DNA of 64,000 nt from GCA-002050365 sp038235165 (GTDB taxonomy: Bacteria > Acidobacteriota > Blastocatellia > Pyrinomonadales > Pyrinomonadaceae): contig JBBSUG010000008.1 of NCBI GenBank assembly GCA_038235165.1, positions 1 through 64,000 on the forward strand, written 5' to 3'. Every line of letters starts with the position of its first letter. Within the stretch, counting starts at the first letter, position 1. This document shows, piece by piece, positions 50,269 to 59,488 of the stretch. The position numbers and the translations under genes were made by a program. The notes under the pieces are model-generated. The model searched no databases. It was given only the letters and a program-made list of their open reading frames with translations, and was not told the DNA's origin.

Positions 50269-51780
50269 CTAAAGAAAAGAAAGACGTTTCATCCCGAAGT
50301 TTCTTATCGTCGGAATTGAAATTACACAAACAGCCGTTGTAATTAAAAATGTTATTCCGACAAAAAAGACTTCCAGCACCGGCGAATTTAATAAGGAAAC
50401 TTCCTTTTTAAGAATAATATAAGCTGTTCCGTTAACAATTACCGCCAGTAAAAGCGGCAAGCCGACATCAACCAAATACCACTTTGTCAACTCGCCTTTC
50501 AATATCAGACGGTGCATATACTGCAAACCGAAAACCGTGTATGAAAAATTTAATATCGCCCAACTCAACGCTCCGCCGACTGCGCCGTAATGCACCGTGG
50601 CATAAATCATAAACGGAATCATAAAAATAATGGCGATGACGTTTTGCCAGAAACCAATTTTGGTGATCCCAAAGGCGAGCTGCGCGTAATAAGGCAAGTG
50701 CATCAGACCGTTCAAACCTGTTCCGATGGCAACTAATGTCAACAAGATATACGTGTTTTCGGCAACTTCCGGTTTTCTTGTCCAGACGAGCAAAATTTCG
50801 TAAGAAAAAAATGCCATCACGGTAACAACCGGAATTAAAAAGAACGACATTACCTGACAGGCGCGATGGTAGAGTTCGCGCATTTCGTCGAGTTTGTTTT
50901 GCGCGACTAGTTGCGAAAACTGCGGAAAATAAGTCGTTTGAATCGAACCGACAATCACTCCGATTCCCGTTGCGGCAAGGGTAATCGCCAGTGAATAATA
51001 ACCGAAATTTTCGAGCGTCAGCAGTTTACTTAAAATCAATTTGTCGGTTTGCGTCAAAACCAAAACCACTAAACTCGTTCCCGCCATTCCTGCGGCATAT
51101 CGCCAAACTTCTTTTAACAAATTTGACTTGAAACGCGGCTTTTCCGCAGTTGCGGGAAGGTTTCGCCAAAAAAATACAAAGAGCAAGAAGCAATTTAATA
51201 CAGCCGTGATAAGTTGCCAGACGAGGAAAGCCTTGATCGTCGGCGAAATAAACGCGAGAACTAAAAATGCCCCGAACGAACGAATTACGGCAAATATTAT
51301 ATTTATCAGATTTAACGTCTTCTGTTCCTGCAAACCATACAAACCACCCGTATAAAATCCCGTCGCCCACTGAAAAGCGAAGGCAACGCTCATTATCATC
51401 AACGCTTCCCGAATTATTTCCGGCGATATGTTTTCTGATTTGAGCCAGTATTGTGCAGCAACGGGTGAAGCAAACAAAGCGATAATACAGACTAAAATCC
51501 CACTCGCCCAGCATAAGATTTCCAATGTGCGCGATAAATCTCGGAGTTCCTGCGCTTTTTCCGGCAGTGCGGAAAGTCTGGCAACTTCACGATTTAAGGT
51601 TGGCGAAATACCGCCGTCCAAAAGAAAAAGAAAAGCCTGTATGCTGGAAAAAAAGCCGATAATTCCATACATTTCCACGCTCACGTACCGCAAATAATAC
51701 GGCACAAAAATTATTCCGAGAAATGCGGCAACAAACCTTCCGGCAAAGTTTGCAATTATATTTGCTTTGGTTTTGTTCAC
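50269..51780 (-). CDS. Oligosaccharide flippase (Wzx/MATE-like)
   Basis: The 503-residue product has about twelve to fourteen membrane segments. IANFAGRFVAAFLGIIFVPY opens it, LLDGGISPTLNREVARLSAL is the family loop, and STIQTTYFPQFSQLVAQNKL-like segments are typical of polysaccharide flippases. It starts at a GTG (51780), and its start overlaps the stop of the upstream gene (GTGA). It should move undecaprenyl-linked repeat units across the cytoplasmic membrane. A second flippase gene lies at 57902-59488, so this locus has two. Confidence 0.9.
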   Translation of the reverse strand: MNKTKANIIANFAGRFVAAFLGIIFVPYYLRYVSVEMYGIIGFFSSIQAFLFLLDGGISPTLNREVARLSALPEKAQELRDLSRTLEILCWASGILVCIIALFASPVAAQYWLKSENISPEIIREALMIMSVAFAFQWATGFYTGGLYGLQEQKTLNLINIIFAVIRSFGAFLVLAFISPTIKAFLVWQLITAVLNCFLLFVFFWRNLPATAEKPRFKSNLLKEVWRYAAGMAGTSLVVLVLTQTDKLILSKLLTLENFGYYSLAITLAATGIGVIVGSIQTTYFPQFSQLVAQNKLDEMRELYHRACQVMSFFLIPVVTVMAFFSYEILLVWTRKPEVAENTYILLTLVAIGTGLNGLMHLPYYAQLAFGITKIGFWQNVIAIIFMIPFMIYATVHYGAVGGALSWAILNFSYTVFGLQYMHRLILKGELTKWYLVDVGLPLLLAVIVNGTAYIILKKEVSLLNSPVLEVFFVGITFLITTAVCVISIPTIRNFGMKRLSFL

Positions 51781-52541
51781 TTACGTTTTAGCCAAGCGTC
51801 CGGATAATGAGTGTTGATATTTGTGTCTAAGTCACTCTCGTTAAACAGCCATTCCGGTGATTCGAGAACAAATTCAGGATGTTTGGCAAGAAAATCGTGT
51901 GCCGCACTTACCGGATTATCCTTTTTCCACGAATCTGTTCCGCGCGGAACGTCGTAAACATCCTGCATTATTCCGTCGGTTGCAACAATATACGAGCCTT
52001 TTGTAACTAAATCGCAATATGCTTCGAGTTCATCATAAACGTGCTGCCGCAGATGATTTGAATCAAGAATTACCAAAACATTATCGTCGGGTTTGATTAA
52101 ATCTTTGACCTGACTGACTATTTCCGGTGCAGTGGAACTTCCTTCGATCATTGTAATGTAAGGAAATAAAAAATGGTCTTCGACAGCTTTACGATTGTGC
52201 GGACGAATTTCTATGTCAACGCCGATCACGCGACCTTCAATCCCCATCATTTTTAGCAAACTCGCGCTGTAAATCAGCGAACCGCCGTGCGCGATTCCCG
52301 TTTCAACAATTACATCGGGTTTGACTTGAAAAATCGCTTCCTGCACACGAATCATATCTTCCGGCAGTTGGATAATCGGTCTGCCCATCCAACTGAATGT
52401 GTAAACGTGTTTTTGATTCCAACCGACTTTCAGCCACAGTTTGGAAACTGCTTCAAATCCTTCCGTCGAATACAAAGGCGAAGTTTCTCCGCTCTGTTCA
52501 TTAAAAATTGTCTGCTTTTCAGTATCAATTGTTACTTTCAT
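51777..52541 (-). CDS. CmcI family hydroxylase/methyltransferase-like protein
   Basis: The 254-residue protein matches the CmcI (cephalosporin hydroxylase) / rhamnosyl-O-methyltransferase family. GRPIIQLPEDMIRVQEAIFQ leads in, KPDVIVETGIAHGGSLIYSA near 85 is the SAM-binding region, and DDNVLVILDSNHLRQHVYDE near 155 carries the acidic metal/SAM block. Despite the family name, most members in polysaccharide loci are sugar O-methyltransferases. Its ATG overlaps the epimerase gene by 17 bases and its stop overlaps the flippase start (GTGA). This suggests tight coupling in the minus-strand operon. Confidence 0.85.
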   Translation of the reverse strand: MKVTIDTEKQTIFNEQSGETSPLYSTEGFEAVSKLWLKVGWNQKHVYTFSWMGRPIIQLPEDMIRVQEAIFQVKPDVIVETGIAHGGSLIYSASLLKMMGIEGRVIGVDIEIRPHNRKAVEDHFLFPYITMIEGSSTAPEIVSQVKDLIKPDDNVLVILDSNHLRQHVYDELEAYCDLVTKGSYIVATDGIMQDVYDVPRGTDSWKKDNPVSAAHDFLAKHPEFVLESPEWLFNESDLDTNINTHYPDAWLKRK

Positions 52542-53433
52542 AATTTTTCCAATAATTTATCGTCCGCTCAAGTCCCTTTGAAACGCCGTGTTTTTCCCGC
52601 CAATTTAATTCGTTTCTCAAACGATTGGTGTCAGCGACAATACTTTTCGGCTCGTTTTCCGGTGAAGGAATTTTCCCGAATAATACTTTTTCAGATCTGT
52701 TGAGAATATTAGCCGTTTTTAGAACAATCTCTTTAATAGTGTGCGGTTTGCCTGAACCGATATTTACCGCGCCCTGTATGTTTGAATCGAGCAAAGCCGC
52801 GAAAGCATCGGCGACATCTCCGACATACATAAAATCCCGAATCTGTCCGCCGTGCGAACATTCAGCAGCGTCGTTTTTTAAAAGCGAATTTATAACCGAT
52901 GAAATCAGACGGTTCGGATGCTCATATTCTCCGAAGAGAAAAAAAATCCTTCCCCAAGCCTGACTTACTTCCAAATCTGCAATGCTTTTTTGCAATTCGA
53001 GTTTACATTCACCGTAAAAATTCTGCGATTTCAAGGGCGTGTTTTCTTCGGATAAAATTTCATCCTTGCCCCATTCATATTCCGCACAAGTTCCCGCAAT
53101 AACGATTCTTTTTCCGCCGTTTAACTTAAATTTTTCCGTCAAATAAATACTCGCGTCAAGCCAGTTCTTATTTTCCGGCGCGTTCCAAAACTTTCCGTGT
53201 TCAACATACCACGCAAAATGCAGAAGGTGCGTCGCTTTAATTTTCCGGCACAATTTTTCGACCTCTGACTTTTCCAGTAAATTTGCCTGATGCCAAATGA
53301 CATTTTCAAAAATTAAGTCGGCAGTTGGTTCAGTATTTGAAACGGCGTGAACTTCGTAGTTTCTTTCGAGTAGAGACACTAATGTCTGTCTGCCGATGAA
53401 GCCGTTCGCGCCTGTTAGAATAACTTTTTCCAT
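52525..53433 (-). CDS. NAD(P)-dependent sugar epimerase/reductase
   Basis: The 302-residue protein has a Rossmann start VILTGANGFIGRQTLVSLLE. THLLHFAWYVEHGKFWNAPE lies near 70, and AGTCAEYEW at about 112 is the catalytic Thr/Ser-containing loop. NFYGECKLELQKSIADLE carries the Tyr-x3-Lys pair (YGECK). GGQIRDFMYVGDVADAFAAL near 195 follows. The family covers 4-ketoreductases and epimerases of sugar nucleotides. Coming after the C-methyltransferase it fits a 4-ketoreductase finishing the CDP-sugar. Start and stop share one base with the C-methyltransferase stop (TGATG). Confidence 0.87.
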   Translation of the reverse strand: MEKVILTGANGFIGRQTLVSLLERNYEVHAVSNTEPTADLIFENVIWHQANLLEKSEVEKLCRKIKATHLLHFAWYVEHGKFWNAPENKNWLDASIYLTEKFKLNGGKRIVIAGTCAEYEWGKDEILSEENTPLKSQNFYGECKLELQKSIADLEVSQAWGRIFFLFGEYEHPNRLISSVINSLLKNDAAECSHGGQIRDFMYVGDVADAFAALLDSNIQGAVNIGSGKPHTIKEIVLKTANILNRSEKVLFGKIPSPENEPKSIVADTNRLRNELNWREKHGVSKGLERTINYWKNYESNN

Positions 53434-54659
53434 CAGCTAACTTCTAACTCTGGAACGGCAACGACAAACTTTCCGTCCCATTCGCGAATGTAATTTAATT
53501 GTTCGATGATTTCATCCTTAATGTTCCACGGCAAGATCATTACAAAATCGGGTTTTTCGTTTTTGATATAGCTTTCGTCAACAATCGGAATATGACTTGC
53601 GGGCAGAAACATATTCTGCTTGTGCGGCGAAGCGTCAACGACAAAATCAATCAAATCTTTTTTCACGCCGCAGAAATTCAGCAGCGTGTTGCCTTTTGCC
53701 GCCGCGCCGTAAGCGGCAACTTTTTTGCCTGCTCTTTTTTGTTCGATTAAAAACGTCAGCAAATCGAGCTTGATCTTTTCGATTTTCGGCTGAAAATCGA
53801 GATAATAATTCAAATTGGTCAAGCCGAATTGTTTTTCTTTCGCCAGCAGATTTTCGACATTGGCGGTGATTTCGTGCGTTTCGTCGCCGGTGTGTCTGGC
53901 GAAAATGCGAAGCGAACCGCCGTGCGTCGAAATTTCTTTGACATCGAACATTTCCAAATCTTTCGAGGCGAAAATTTCCCTGACCGTGTGAAACGACAGA
54001 TACGAAAAATGTTCGTGATAAATCGTATCAAACTGATTGTTTTCAACAAGCTGCAAAACGTGCGGAAATTCCATCGTGATGATCCCGCCGGGTTTAAGCG
54101 CGATTTGCAGTCCGCCGACAAAATCATTTATGTCGGGAACGTGGGCGAGAACATTGTTGCCGAGCAGCAAATCGGCGCGGCGGTTTTCGGCGGTCAGTCG
54201 TCGCGCTAAATCAACGCCGAAAAATTCCGTCCACGATTCGATTCCTTTTTCACGCGCCGCCTGCGCGGTGCTGAGCGTCGGTTCGATGCCCAGCACGGGA
54301 ACTCCCTTTTCCGCAAAATACTGCAAAAGATAACCGTCATTGGAAGCAATTTCGATAACCTGCGAATTTTCATCGAAGCCGAACCGCTCGCACATCATTT
54401 CGACGTATTTCTTTGAATGGGCGAGCCACGTTTTGGAAAATGAGGAAAAATAAGCGTAATCTTTATCAAAAATTTCGTCCGCCTTTTTGAATTCATCAAT
54501 CTGCACGAGAAAACATTTTTCGCACACGAAAACTTTCAGCGGATAAAAAACTTCCGGTTCGTTCAACTGCTCGGCGCGAAGATAAGCATTCGACGGCGGA
54601 CTGTTTACCAAATCGGCGAATTCGTGCGTTAAGGGATTACTGCAAAATCTACAATTCAT
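53433..54659 (-). CDS. Sugar C-methyltransferase-like protein (TylCIII/NovU type)
   Basis: The 408-residue protein starts with a zinc ribbon (MNCRFC and VFVCEKCFLVQIDEF) typical of sugar C-methyltransferases. The SAM domain has SQVIEIASNDGYLLQYFAEK near 100, and the block LLGNNVLAHVPDINDFVGGL near 160. TIYHEHFSYLSFHTVREIFA near 205 follows, with the conserved YHEHFSY motif. The C-terminal Rossmann part contains KKVAAYGAAAKGNTLLNFCG. Related enzymes (TylC3, NovU, TcaB9-like) add a methyl group to the ring carbon next to a keto group of an activated deoxysugar. With the CDP-glucose 4,6-dehydratase downstream in the pathway, a C-3 branched 6-deoxyhexose is the likely product. This is inference. 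Confidence 0.88.
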   Translation of the reverse strand: MNCRFCSNPLTHEFADLVNSPPSNAYLRAEQLNEPEVFYPLKVFVCEKCFLVQIDEFKKADEIFDKDYAYFSSFSKTWLAHSKKYVEMMCERFGFDENSQVIEIASNDGYLLQYFAEKGVPVLGIEPTLSTAQAAREKGIESWTEFFGVDLARRLTAENRRADLLLGNNVLAHVPDINDFVGGLQIALKPGGIITMEFPHVLQLVENNQFDTIYHEHFSYLSFHTVREIFASKDLEMFDVKEISTHGGSLRIFARHTGDETHEITANVENLLAKEKQFGLTNLNYYLDFQPKIEKIKLDLLTFLIEQKRAGKKVAAYGAAAKGNTLLNFCGVKKDLIDFVVDASPHKQNMFLPASHIPIVDESYIKNEKPDFVMILPWNIKDEIIEQLNYIREWDGKFVVAVPELEVS

Positions 54660-54673
54660 TATTTTTTATACAC

Positions 54674-55219
54674 TTAAAACGGCGAAATGAAATCGGCGAA
54701 CTTCGGCAATTGACCATCGCGTTCCGACGTGATCGGATTTTCAACATTCCATTTGACATTCAAATCCGCGTCGTTCCAGCGAATTCCGCTGGCGGATTCG
54801 GCGTTGTAATTCGCGTCAATTTTATATTCGACGAGCGCGTTTTCCGTCAGCGTTTTAAAGCCGTGCGCGAAACCTTTCGGAATATAAACGGCGGTGTCGT
54901 TGGCGGCGGAAAGTTCCAGAGAATCCCACGCGCCATAAGTCGGCGAGTTTTTTCGCAAATCAACGAAATAATCAACGATTGCGCCGTGCGCGACGCGGAC
55001 TATCTTCGTTTCATTAAATGGCTGTAGTTGGAAATGCAAACCGCGCAAGGTATTCTTTTCTTTGTTGAAAGAAACGCTTTCCTGTTCCCAGACGGTCTGC
55101 AAACCGTGCGCGGCAAAAATTTCACGGTTGTAAAAACGCATAAAATATCCGCGATTGTCGCCGATGCGTTCGAGTTTTATTTTGAATGTGCCGTCTAATT
55201 TCAGCGGTTCAATCTGCAT
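54674..55219 (-). CDS. dTDP-4-dehydrorhamnose 3,5-epimerase-like protein
   Basis: The 181-residue cupin-type protein has FKIKLERIGDNRGYFMRFYN and LRGLHFQLQPFNETKIVRVA near 54 with the catalytic His region. VDYFVDLRKNSPTYGAWDSL and YIPKGFAHGFKTLTENALVE follow near 115. It overlaps the CDP-glucose dehydratase gene by 11 bases. The context suggests it works on a CDP-4-keto-6-deoxyhexose rather than dTDP-sugar. A second copy at 59720-60256 lies next to rfbA and should be the dTDP enzyme. The two differ enough that the duplication is old. Confidence 0.88.
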   Translation of the reverse strand: MQIEPLKLDGTFKIKLERIGDNRGYFMRFYNREIFAAHGLQTVWEQESVSFNKEKNTLRGLHFQLQPFNETKIVRVAHGAIVDYFVDLRKNSPTYGAWDSLELSAANDTAVYIPKGFAHGFKTLTENALVEYKIDANYNAESASGIRWNDADLNVKWNVENPITSERDGQLPKFADFISPF

Positions 55220-56261
55220 TTTCGTAAAAGTTAATTTGTTCTTTAGTTAGTTCGGCTAAATTTTTCTTGTCCTTAAATCCGCGATACCATTCGGCGGTTA
55301 ATTTAACGGCTTCGTCCAAATCTAATTTCGGCAGCCAGTTTAGTTCGTGTTTCGCTTTGGTGCTGTCGAGTTTCAGCAAACGCGCTTCGTGTGGTTGTTC
55401 GCCTTCGTCAATTTTCCAATTTACGGGTTCGTTCCAAATACCCTTTATTTTGTCTAAAATCCAGCCGACCGGTTTTGAATCTTCTTCGGAAGGTCCAAAA
55501 TTCCACGCTTCGGCGAAAGTTTTCTCGCCTGCGTAAAGTTTTTCAGCGAGTTTCAAATAACCTGAAAGCGGTTCGAGAACGTGCTGCCACGGACGAATCG
55601 AATGCGGATTGCGAATTTCTAAATCTTTCCCGAAAACGAGTGAGCGAAAAACGTCGGGCAATAATCTGTCTTCCGACCAATCGCCACCGCCGATGACGTT
55701 TCCGGCACGCGCCGTAGCGATCAATGTGTTACTTTCGGCGAAAAACGAATTGCGATACGCCGACACCGCAAGTTCGGCGCAAGCCTTAGAATTTGAATAC
55801 GGGTCAAAACCGCCTAATCTTTCGTTTTCACGATACGCCCAATGCCATTCATTGTTTTCATAAACTTTATCAGTCGTAATAACGACAACCGATTTTACAG
55901 AATCGGCGCGGCGAATCGCGTCTAAGACATTGATCGTGCCGATGACATTCGTCTTATAAGTTTCAATCGGCTGGCGATACGAACGGCGAACGAGGCTTTG
56001 CGCGGCGAGGTGAAAGACGATTTCCGGCTGAAAATTTTGCAGAGTTTTTTCAAAATGCGGCAAGTCGCAGACATCGCCGATGATTGAATTTATCTGATTT
56101 TCCAAATCGAGATTTTCAAACAGGTTCGGCGAATCTTCCGGCGCGAGCGCGTAGCCGCAAACTTCCGCGCCGAGAATTTTCAGCCAGAAGGCAAGCCAAC
56201 TGCCTTTGAATCCGGTGTGTCCGGTGATCAAAATTTTTTTACCGTTCCAAAATTCGTTCAT
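55209..56261 (-). CDS. rfbG: CDP-glucose 4,6-dehydratase
   Basis: The 350-residue enzyme begins GKKILITGHTGFKGSWLAFW, the hallmark of the family. FHLAAQSLVRRSYRQPIETY near 84 follows, and VVVITTDKVYENNEWHWAYR carries the active-site Thr-Asp-Lys. DPYSNSKACAELAVSAYRNS supplies the Tyr and Lys of the YxxxK motif. SIRPWQHVLEPLSGYLKLAE is another family signature. It converts CDP-glucose to CDP-4-keto-6-deoxyglucose with NAD+. The cytidylyltransferase that makes its substrate is directly upstream, with no intergenic base. The next enzymes suggest C-methylation, not the 3-deoxygenation seen in abequose or paratose loci, since no rfbH gene is present. Confidence 0.95.
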   Translation of the reverse strand: MNEFWNGKKILITGHTGFKGSWLAFWLKILGAEVCGYALAPEDSPNLFENLDLENQINSIIGDVCDLPHFEKTLQNFQPEIVFHLAAQSLVRRSYRQPIETYKTNVIGTINVLDAIRRADSVKSVVVITTDKVYENNEWHWAYRENERLGGFDPYSNSKACAELAVSAYRNSFFAESNTLIATARAGNVIGGGDWSEDRLLPDVFRSLVFGKDLEIRNPHSIRPWQHVLEPLSGYLKLAEKLYAGEKTFAEAWNFGPSEEDSKPVGWILDKIKGIWNEPVNWKIDEGEQPHEARLLKLDSTKAKHELNWLPKLDLDEAVKLTAEWYRGFKDKKNLAELTKEQINFYENAD

Positions 56262-57029
56262 TTACCAAATTTTCCAGGGCGGATTGCCTTCATCCCACGC
56301 AGCTTCGAGTTGGCGTTTGTCGCGCAGCGTGTCCATACACTGCCAAAAACCGTGATGTTTATAAGCGACAAGCTGATTTTCCCGTGCCGAGCGTTCGAGA
56401 GCTTCGAGTTCCAAAATGCCTTCGTCGCCGGACAGATAACTCAAAATTTGCGGCTCGAAAACTAAAAAGCCACCGTTAATCCAACCCTCGTGCGTTTGCG
56501 GTTTTTCGCTGAATTCGGTCATAAAGTCCTCTTTAATCAGTAGTTCGCCGTAACGGGCAGGCGGATGAACCGCCGTCACGGTGGCGAGTTTGCCGTGCGC
56601 TTTGTGAAACTTGACCAGCTCGGCGATGTTCACATTGCTCACGCCGTCGCCGTAAGTGACCATAAACGGCGCATCGCCGAGAAATTCTTCGAGCCGTTTA
56701 ACGCGCCCGCCGGTCAGCGAATTTTGTCCGGTGTCAATTAAATGGACATTCCAATCTTCGCAGTCGCGGTTTTTGACATCAATGCGTCCTTCGGCAAAAT
56801 TGATCGAAAGATTGCCATTGAGCGCGTGATAATCGTAGAAAAATCGTTTGATGACTTCGCCTTTGTAGCCGAGAGCGATGTAAAATTCGTTGAAGCCGTA
56901 ATGGGCATACGTCTTCATAATGTGCCAGAGAATCGGATAACCGCCGATTTCGACCATCGGTTTCGGCTTAACTTCGGTTTCTTCGGCGAGTCTCGTTCCC
57001 AATCCGCCCGCTAATATAACAACTTTCAT
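56262..57029 (-). CDS. rfbF: Glucose-1-phosphate cytidylyltransferase
   Basis: The 255-residue protein has the nucleotidyltransferase start MKVVILAGGLGTRLAEETEV followed by KPKPMVEIGGYPILWHIMKT. YALGYKGEVIKRFF-like sequence lies near 50, GDAPFMVTYGDGVSNVNIAE near 118 holds the metal-binding Asp, and the C-terminal HHGFWQCMDTLRDKRQLEAA is diagnostic for RfbF. It forms CDP-glucose from CTP and glucose 1-phosphate. It is the first gene of the CDP-sugar block, with rfbG starting at the base after its stop. A promoter candidate lies upstream at 57095-57124. Confidence 0.96.
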   Translation of the reverse strand: MKVVILAGGLGTRLAEETEVKPKPMVEIGGYPILWHIMKTYAHYGFNEFYIALGYKGEVIKRFFYDYHALNGNLSINFAEGRIDVKNRDCEDWNVHLIDTGQNSLTGGRVKRLEEFLGDAPFMVTYGDGVSNVNIAELVKFHKAHGKLATVTAVHPPARYGELLIKEDFMTEFSEKPQTHEGWINGGFLVFEPQILSYLSGDEGILELEALERSARENQLVAYKHHGFWQCMDTLRDKRQLEAAWDEGNPPWKIW

Positions 57030-57094
57030 TTTTGTTTGTGAACTTCGTGTAAATTAAACACGCCGCAAAAATTGTCTGAATACCAAAAGAATCA

Positions 57095-57124
57095 AGTTTA
57101 TTCATTCACATCCGTTTTCGTCAA
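57095..57124 (-). promoter_or_regulatory. Candidate sigma-70 promoter upstream of rfbF
   Basis: Read on the minus strand, TTGACG (57119-57124) is followed after 18 bases by TAAACT (57095-57100). The -10 match is partial. The position, 66 bases before the rfbF start in a 159-base gap, suits a promoter for the CDP-sugar block. Weak evidence. Confidence 0.3.
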
Positions 57125-57188
57125 ACAAAAAGTTGTTTATTTGGCTGAGACAGAATTTCGAAACCGTTGAATTATCATTCACCTATTC

Positions 57189-57863
57189 TCATATTTTTCT
57201 TCTAGCCTGCACGCCGAATTGCAAATACCGCCAATCTTTCAAGTGATTTAATAACAAAACATTAAGCAATTTGTATTTTAGCCCGTTTGAAGGATTGATG
57301 CCGACTATTTTGATGATTTCATATCCGCTGTTTTCAAACATTCTGATAATGCTTTTTTTTGTGAAAAAGCGCAGGTGAGTTCTGTCCAACACGCCGGAAT
57401 CCTGATATTGCCAGTCCTGCCTGACGACAATATCAACCATAGTGTGAAAAAATAAAATGTTCGGGATCGAGGCGACGACGATTCCATTTTCGGTCAATTT
57501 GTTTCGGGACAGTTCGAGAATTTCCTCTGGATTGGAGAGATGTTCCAGCACATCGTTGAAACAGATCACATCAAACGATTTATCTTTTATTTCAGTCAGA
57601 TCGGCGGAGAAGGTATCGTTGATAACTTTATCCAATCTGCGCGCTGCTTTTTCGGCTGATTCGCGGTCGGGTTCGATGCCCCAAAAAATGCAGTTTAGTT
57701 TTTGTTTGACGAGCTGCCCGAAAATGCCGCTGCCGCAGCCGACATCGAGAATTGCTTTGGCATCGGGCGGAATAAATTCGAGCATTTCACGCCTGTCCTG
57801 CTCATAATAGTCCGCATCTTTGGCGACGTATTCTCTTTTTAAGTTTTCGTAGTCGGTTTTCAT
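57189..57863 (-). CDS. Class I SAM-dependent methyltransferase
   Basis: From the ATG at 57863 (MKTDYENLKREYVAKDADYY) the product is 224 residues. A TTG at 57905 overlapping the flippase stop in TTGA would add 14 residues and is also possible. The core shows AKAILDVGCGSGIFGQLVKQ near 38, DVICFNDVLEHLSNPEEILE near 98, and ENGIVVASIPNILFFHTMVD. The C-terminal part with TKKSIIRMFENSGYEIIKIV is typical of this methyltransferase group. Members in polysaccharide loci methylate sugars or terminal phosphates. It stands alone after the flippase gene and before the rfbF gap. Confidence 0.85.
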   Translation of the reverse strand: MKTDYENLKREYVAKDADYYEQDRREMLEFIPPDAKAILDVGCGSGIFGQLVKQKLNCIFWGIEPDRESAEKAARRLDKVINDTFSADLTEIKDKSFDVICFNDVLEHLSNPEEILELSRNKLTENGIVVASIPNILFFHTMVDIVVRQDWQYQDSGVLDRTHLRFFTKKSIIRMFENSGYEIIKIVGINPSNGLKYKLLNVLLLNHLKDWRYLQFGVQARRKI

Positions 57864-57901
57864 AAGCTGATTTTGAAATGCGGGCAAATCATCTGCCTGA
57901 G

Positions 57902-59488
57902 TCAAGTCGGCGAGTGGAAAACAGTCGCCAATTTTTCACTTAACCAAACTCTCTCTTCCTGTTCGAGAAGATTTTTCCACACCGCCGCAAAATAAAAAGC
58001 AGTGCATAACGGGACGACCGGCAGCAGCCACACGGAATAATTATCAATAAATAAGGCGATCAAAACAGGGGGCAGCATAACCATTAAAATCAGCGGCAGA
58101 ACATAACTCTTCCCGTGAAAAATATTGAGTGAAACACCGACGATTTTTTGGGAAAACCAGGCGATAATAACGGTATCCGCGATAAGTCTCAAACTCCACG
58201 CGAGAGCCGCGCCGACGGCTCCGAATTTGTAGGTCAGCAGTCCGGTAAGAAAAACGTAGGGAGCCAGTTCAATCCAGTAAATCTTGGCAAAAACAGATGT
58301 TTTACCCGAAGCCATTAGAACGCTGTGCGGAACGTAGGCGACGACATTAAAAAACAAACCGATTAGCAGAAAATAAAAAGGCAGGGAACTTTCGCGCCCG
58401 AAATTTTCTCCCGCCCAGATGGTGAAGAAAGGCTTGGCGATAACGAATAAAAACATCATCAGCGGAATCAATCCGATGATGTTGATTCGCAGACTGCGGG
58501 CGAAAAGTTTGTTTAATTCTTCTTTTTTGGTGGGTTCGAGAAGCTGCGAGAACGCCGGAAGCAGCGATTGAATCATCGAACTCGAAAACATCGTCGCCAT
58601 ATTCGCTAAGGTGAAAGCAACCGAATAATATGCCAAAACTGTGACTGATGCCGCCCGCGTCAGAACTATTTTCTCCAAGTTGACCAGCAGAATGGCGGCG
58701 ATTCCCGATATAACCAGCGGTCCGCCGAAACGGAGCAGCGGTTTTACAAGACTGCGGTCAATCGAAAATCGAAACATTTCGCTTAAAAGTCTGCCGGAAA
58801 CCCAGATATGTCCAAATAAAGTAAGCAGGCTGGCAACCATTAAAACCATCACGGCACCGACGATGCCGCCGCCGAAATGCAAAACTATCGGAATTGCGAC
58901 TACTCCGAGCAAACGAAACCCGGTGTTGACAAAAGTGTTCAAATCCATTCGCAGACGCGACAATTGCGGCGTGTTGAAAACATTGCACAAAGTGTTGACG
59001 ACAAATGTGATCGCCGCAATTTTCAGCGCGACGCTTGCCTCGCCGCGCAATTGTTCCGGCACGTTTAGCCACGCGATGACCGGATAGGAAAATATAAAAA
59101 TGCCGACCGCAATCGGAAAGGAAGTTAAAAAAGCTATAAATGCCGCCGTTCTGACGGTTTTCCCTTCATCTTCACGCGAACCCCGCGCATAAGCCTCGGA
59201 ACCAAACTTGGTCGAACCCAAACTCATTCCGAAATCGGCAAAAGCAAAATAACTCGGAATTAACCCGACCAGAATGTAAACGCCGTAAGATTCTTCCCCC
59301 AGTAGCCGAATGACAAAAGGCGTTATCAGAAGTGATACGGCGAGCGGCAGAATTTGTCCGCTCAACGTCCACAGACTGCCTTTGACCACGCGAGTCGTCA
59401 TTCCTTGCGTTGACGGCGGAATCGGAATCGGCGGTTTTACAGGGAGGTTCATTTGTGAAATATTATTCGGCAATTTTTTGAAATCCAT
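57902..59488 (-). CDS. Oligosaccharide flippase, second copy (Wzx/RfbX-like)
   Basis: The 528-residue protein has about twelve or more membrane segments. VVKGSLWTLSGQILPLAVSL opens the first, FADFGMSLGSTKFGSEAYAR is the family loop, and the later part contains FSSSMIQSLLPAFSQLLEPT. The N-terminus has a Pro-rich cytoplasmic tail (LPVKPPIPIPPSTQG). It should flip undecaprenyl-linked units. It is unlike the flippase at 50269-51780 in sequence, so the two probably serve different glycans or arose by separate acquisition. It is the first gene of this minus-strand run; 231 bases separate it from the divergent rfbC gene. Confidence 0.88.
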   Translation of the reverse strand: MDFKKLPNNISQMNLPVKPPIPIPPSTQGMTTRVVKGSLWTLSGQILPLAVSLLITPFVIRLLGEESYGVYILVGLIPSYFAFADFGMSLGSTKFGSEAYARGSREDEGKTVRTAAFIAFLTSFPIAVGIFIFSYPVIAWLNVPEQLRGEASVALKIAAITFVVNTLCNVFNTPQLSRLRMDLNTFVNTGFRLLGVVAIPIVLHFGGGIVGAVMVLMVASLLTLFGHIWVSGRLLSEMFRFSIDRSLVKPLLRFGGPLVISGIAAILLVNLEKIVLTRAASVTVLAYYSVAFTLANMATMFSSSMIQSLLPAFSQLLEPTKKEELNKLFARSLRINIIGLIPLMMFLFVIAKPFFTIWAGENFGRESSLPFYFLLIGLFFNVVAYVPHSVLMASGKTSVFAKIYWIELAPYVFLTGLLTYKFGAVGAALAWSLRLIADTVIIAWFSQKIVGVSLNIFHGKSYVLPLILMVMLPPVLIALFIDNYSVWLLPVVPLCTAFYFAAVWKNLLEQEERVWLSEKLATVFHSPT

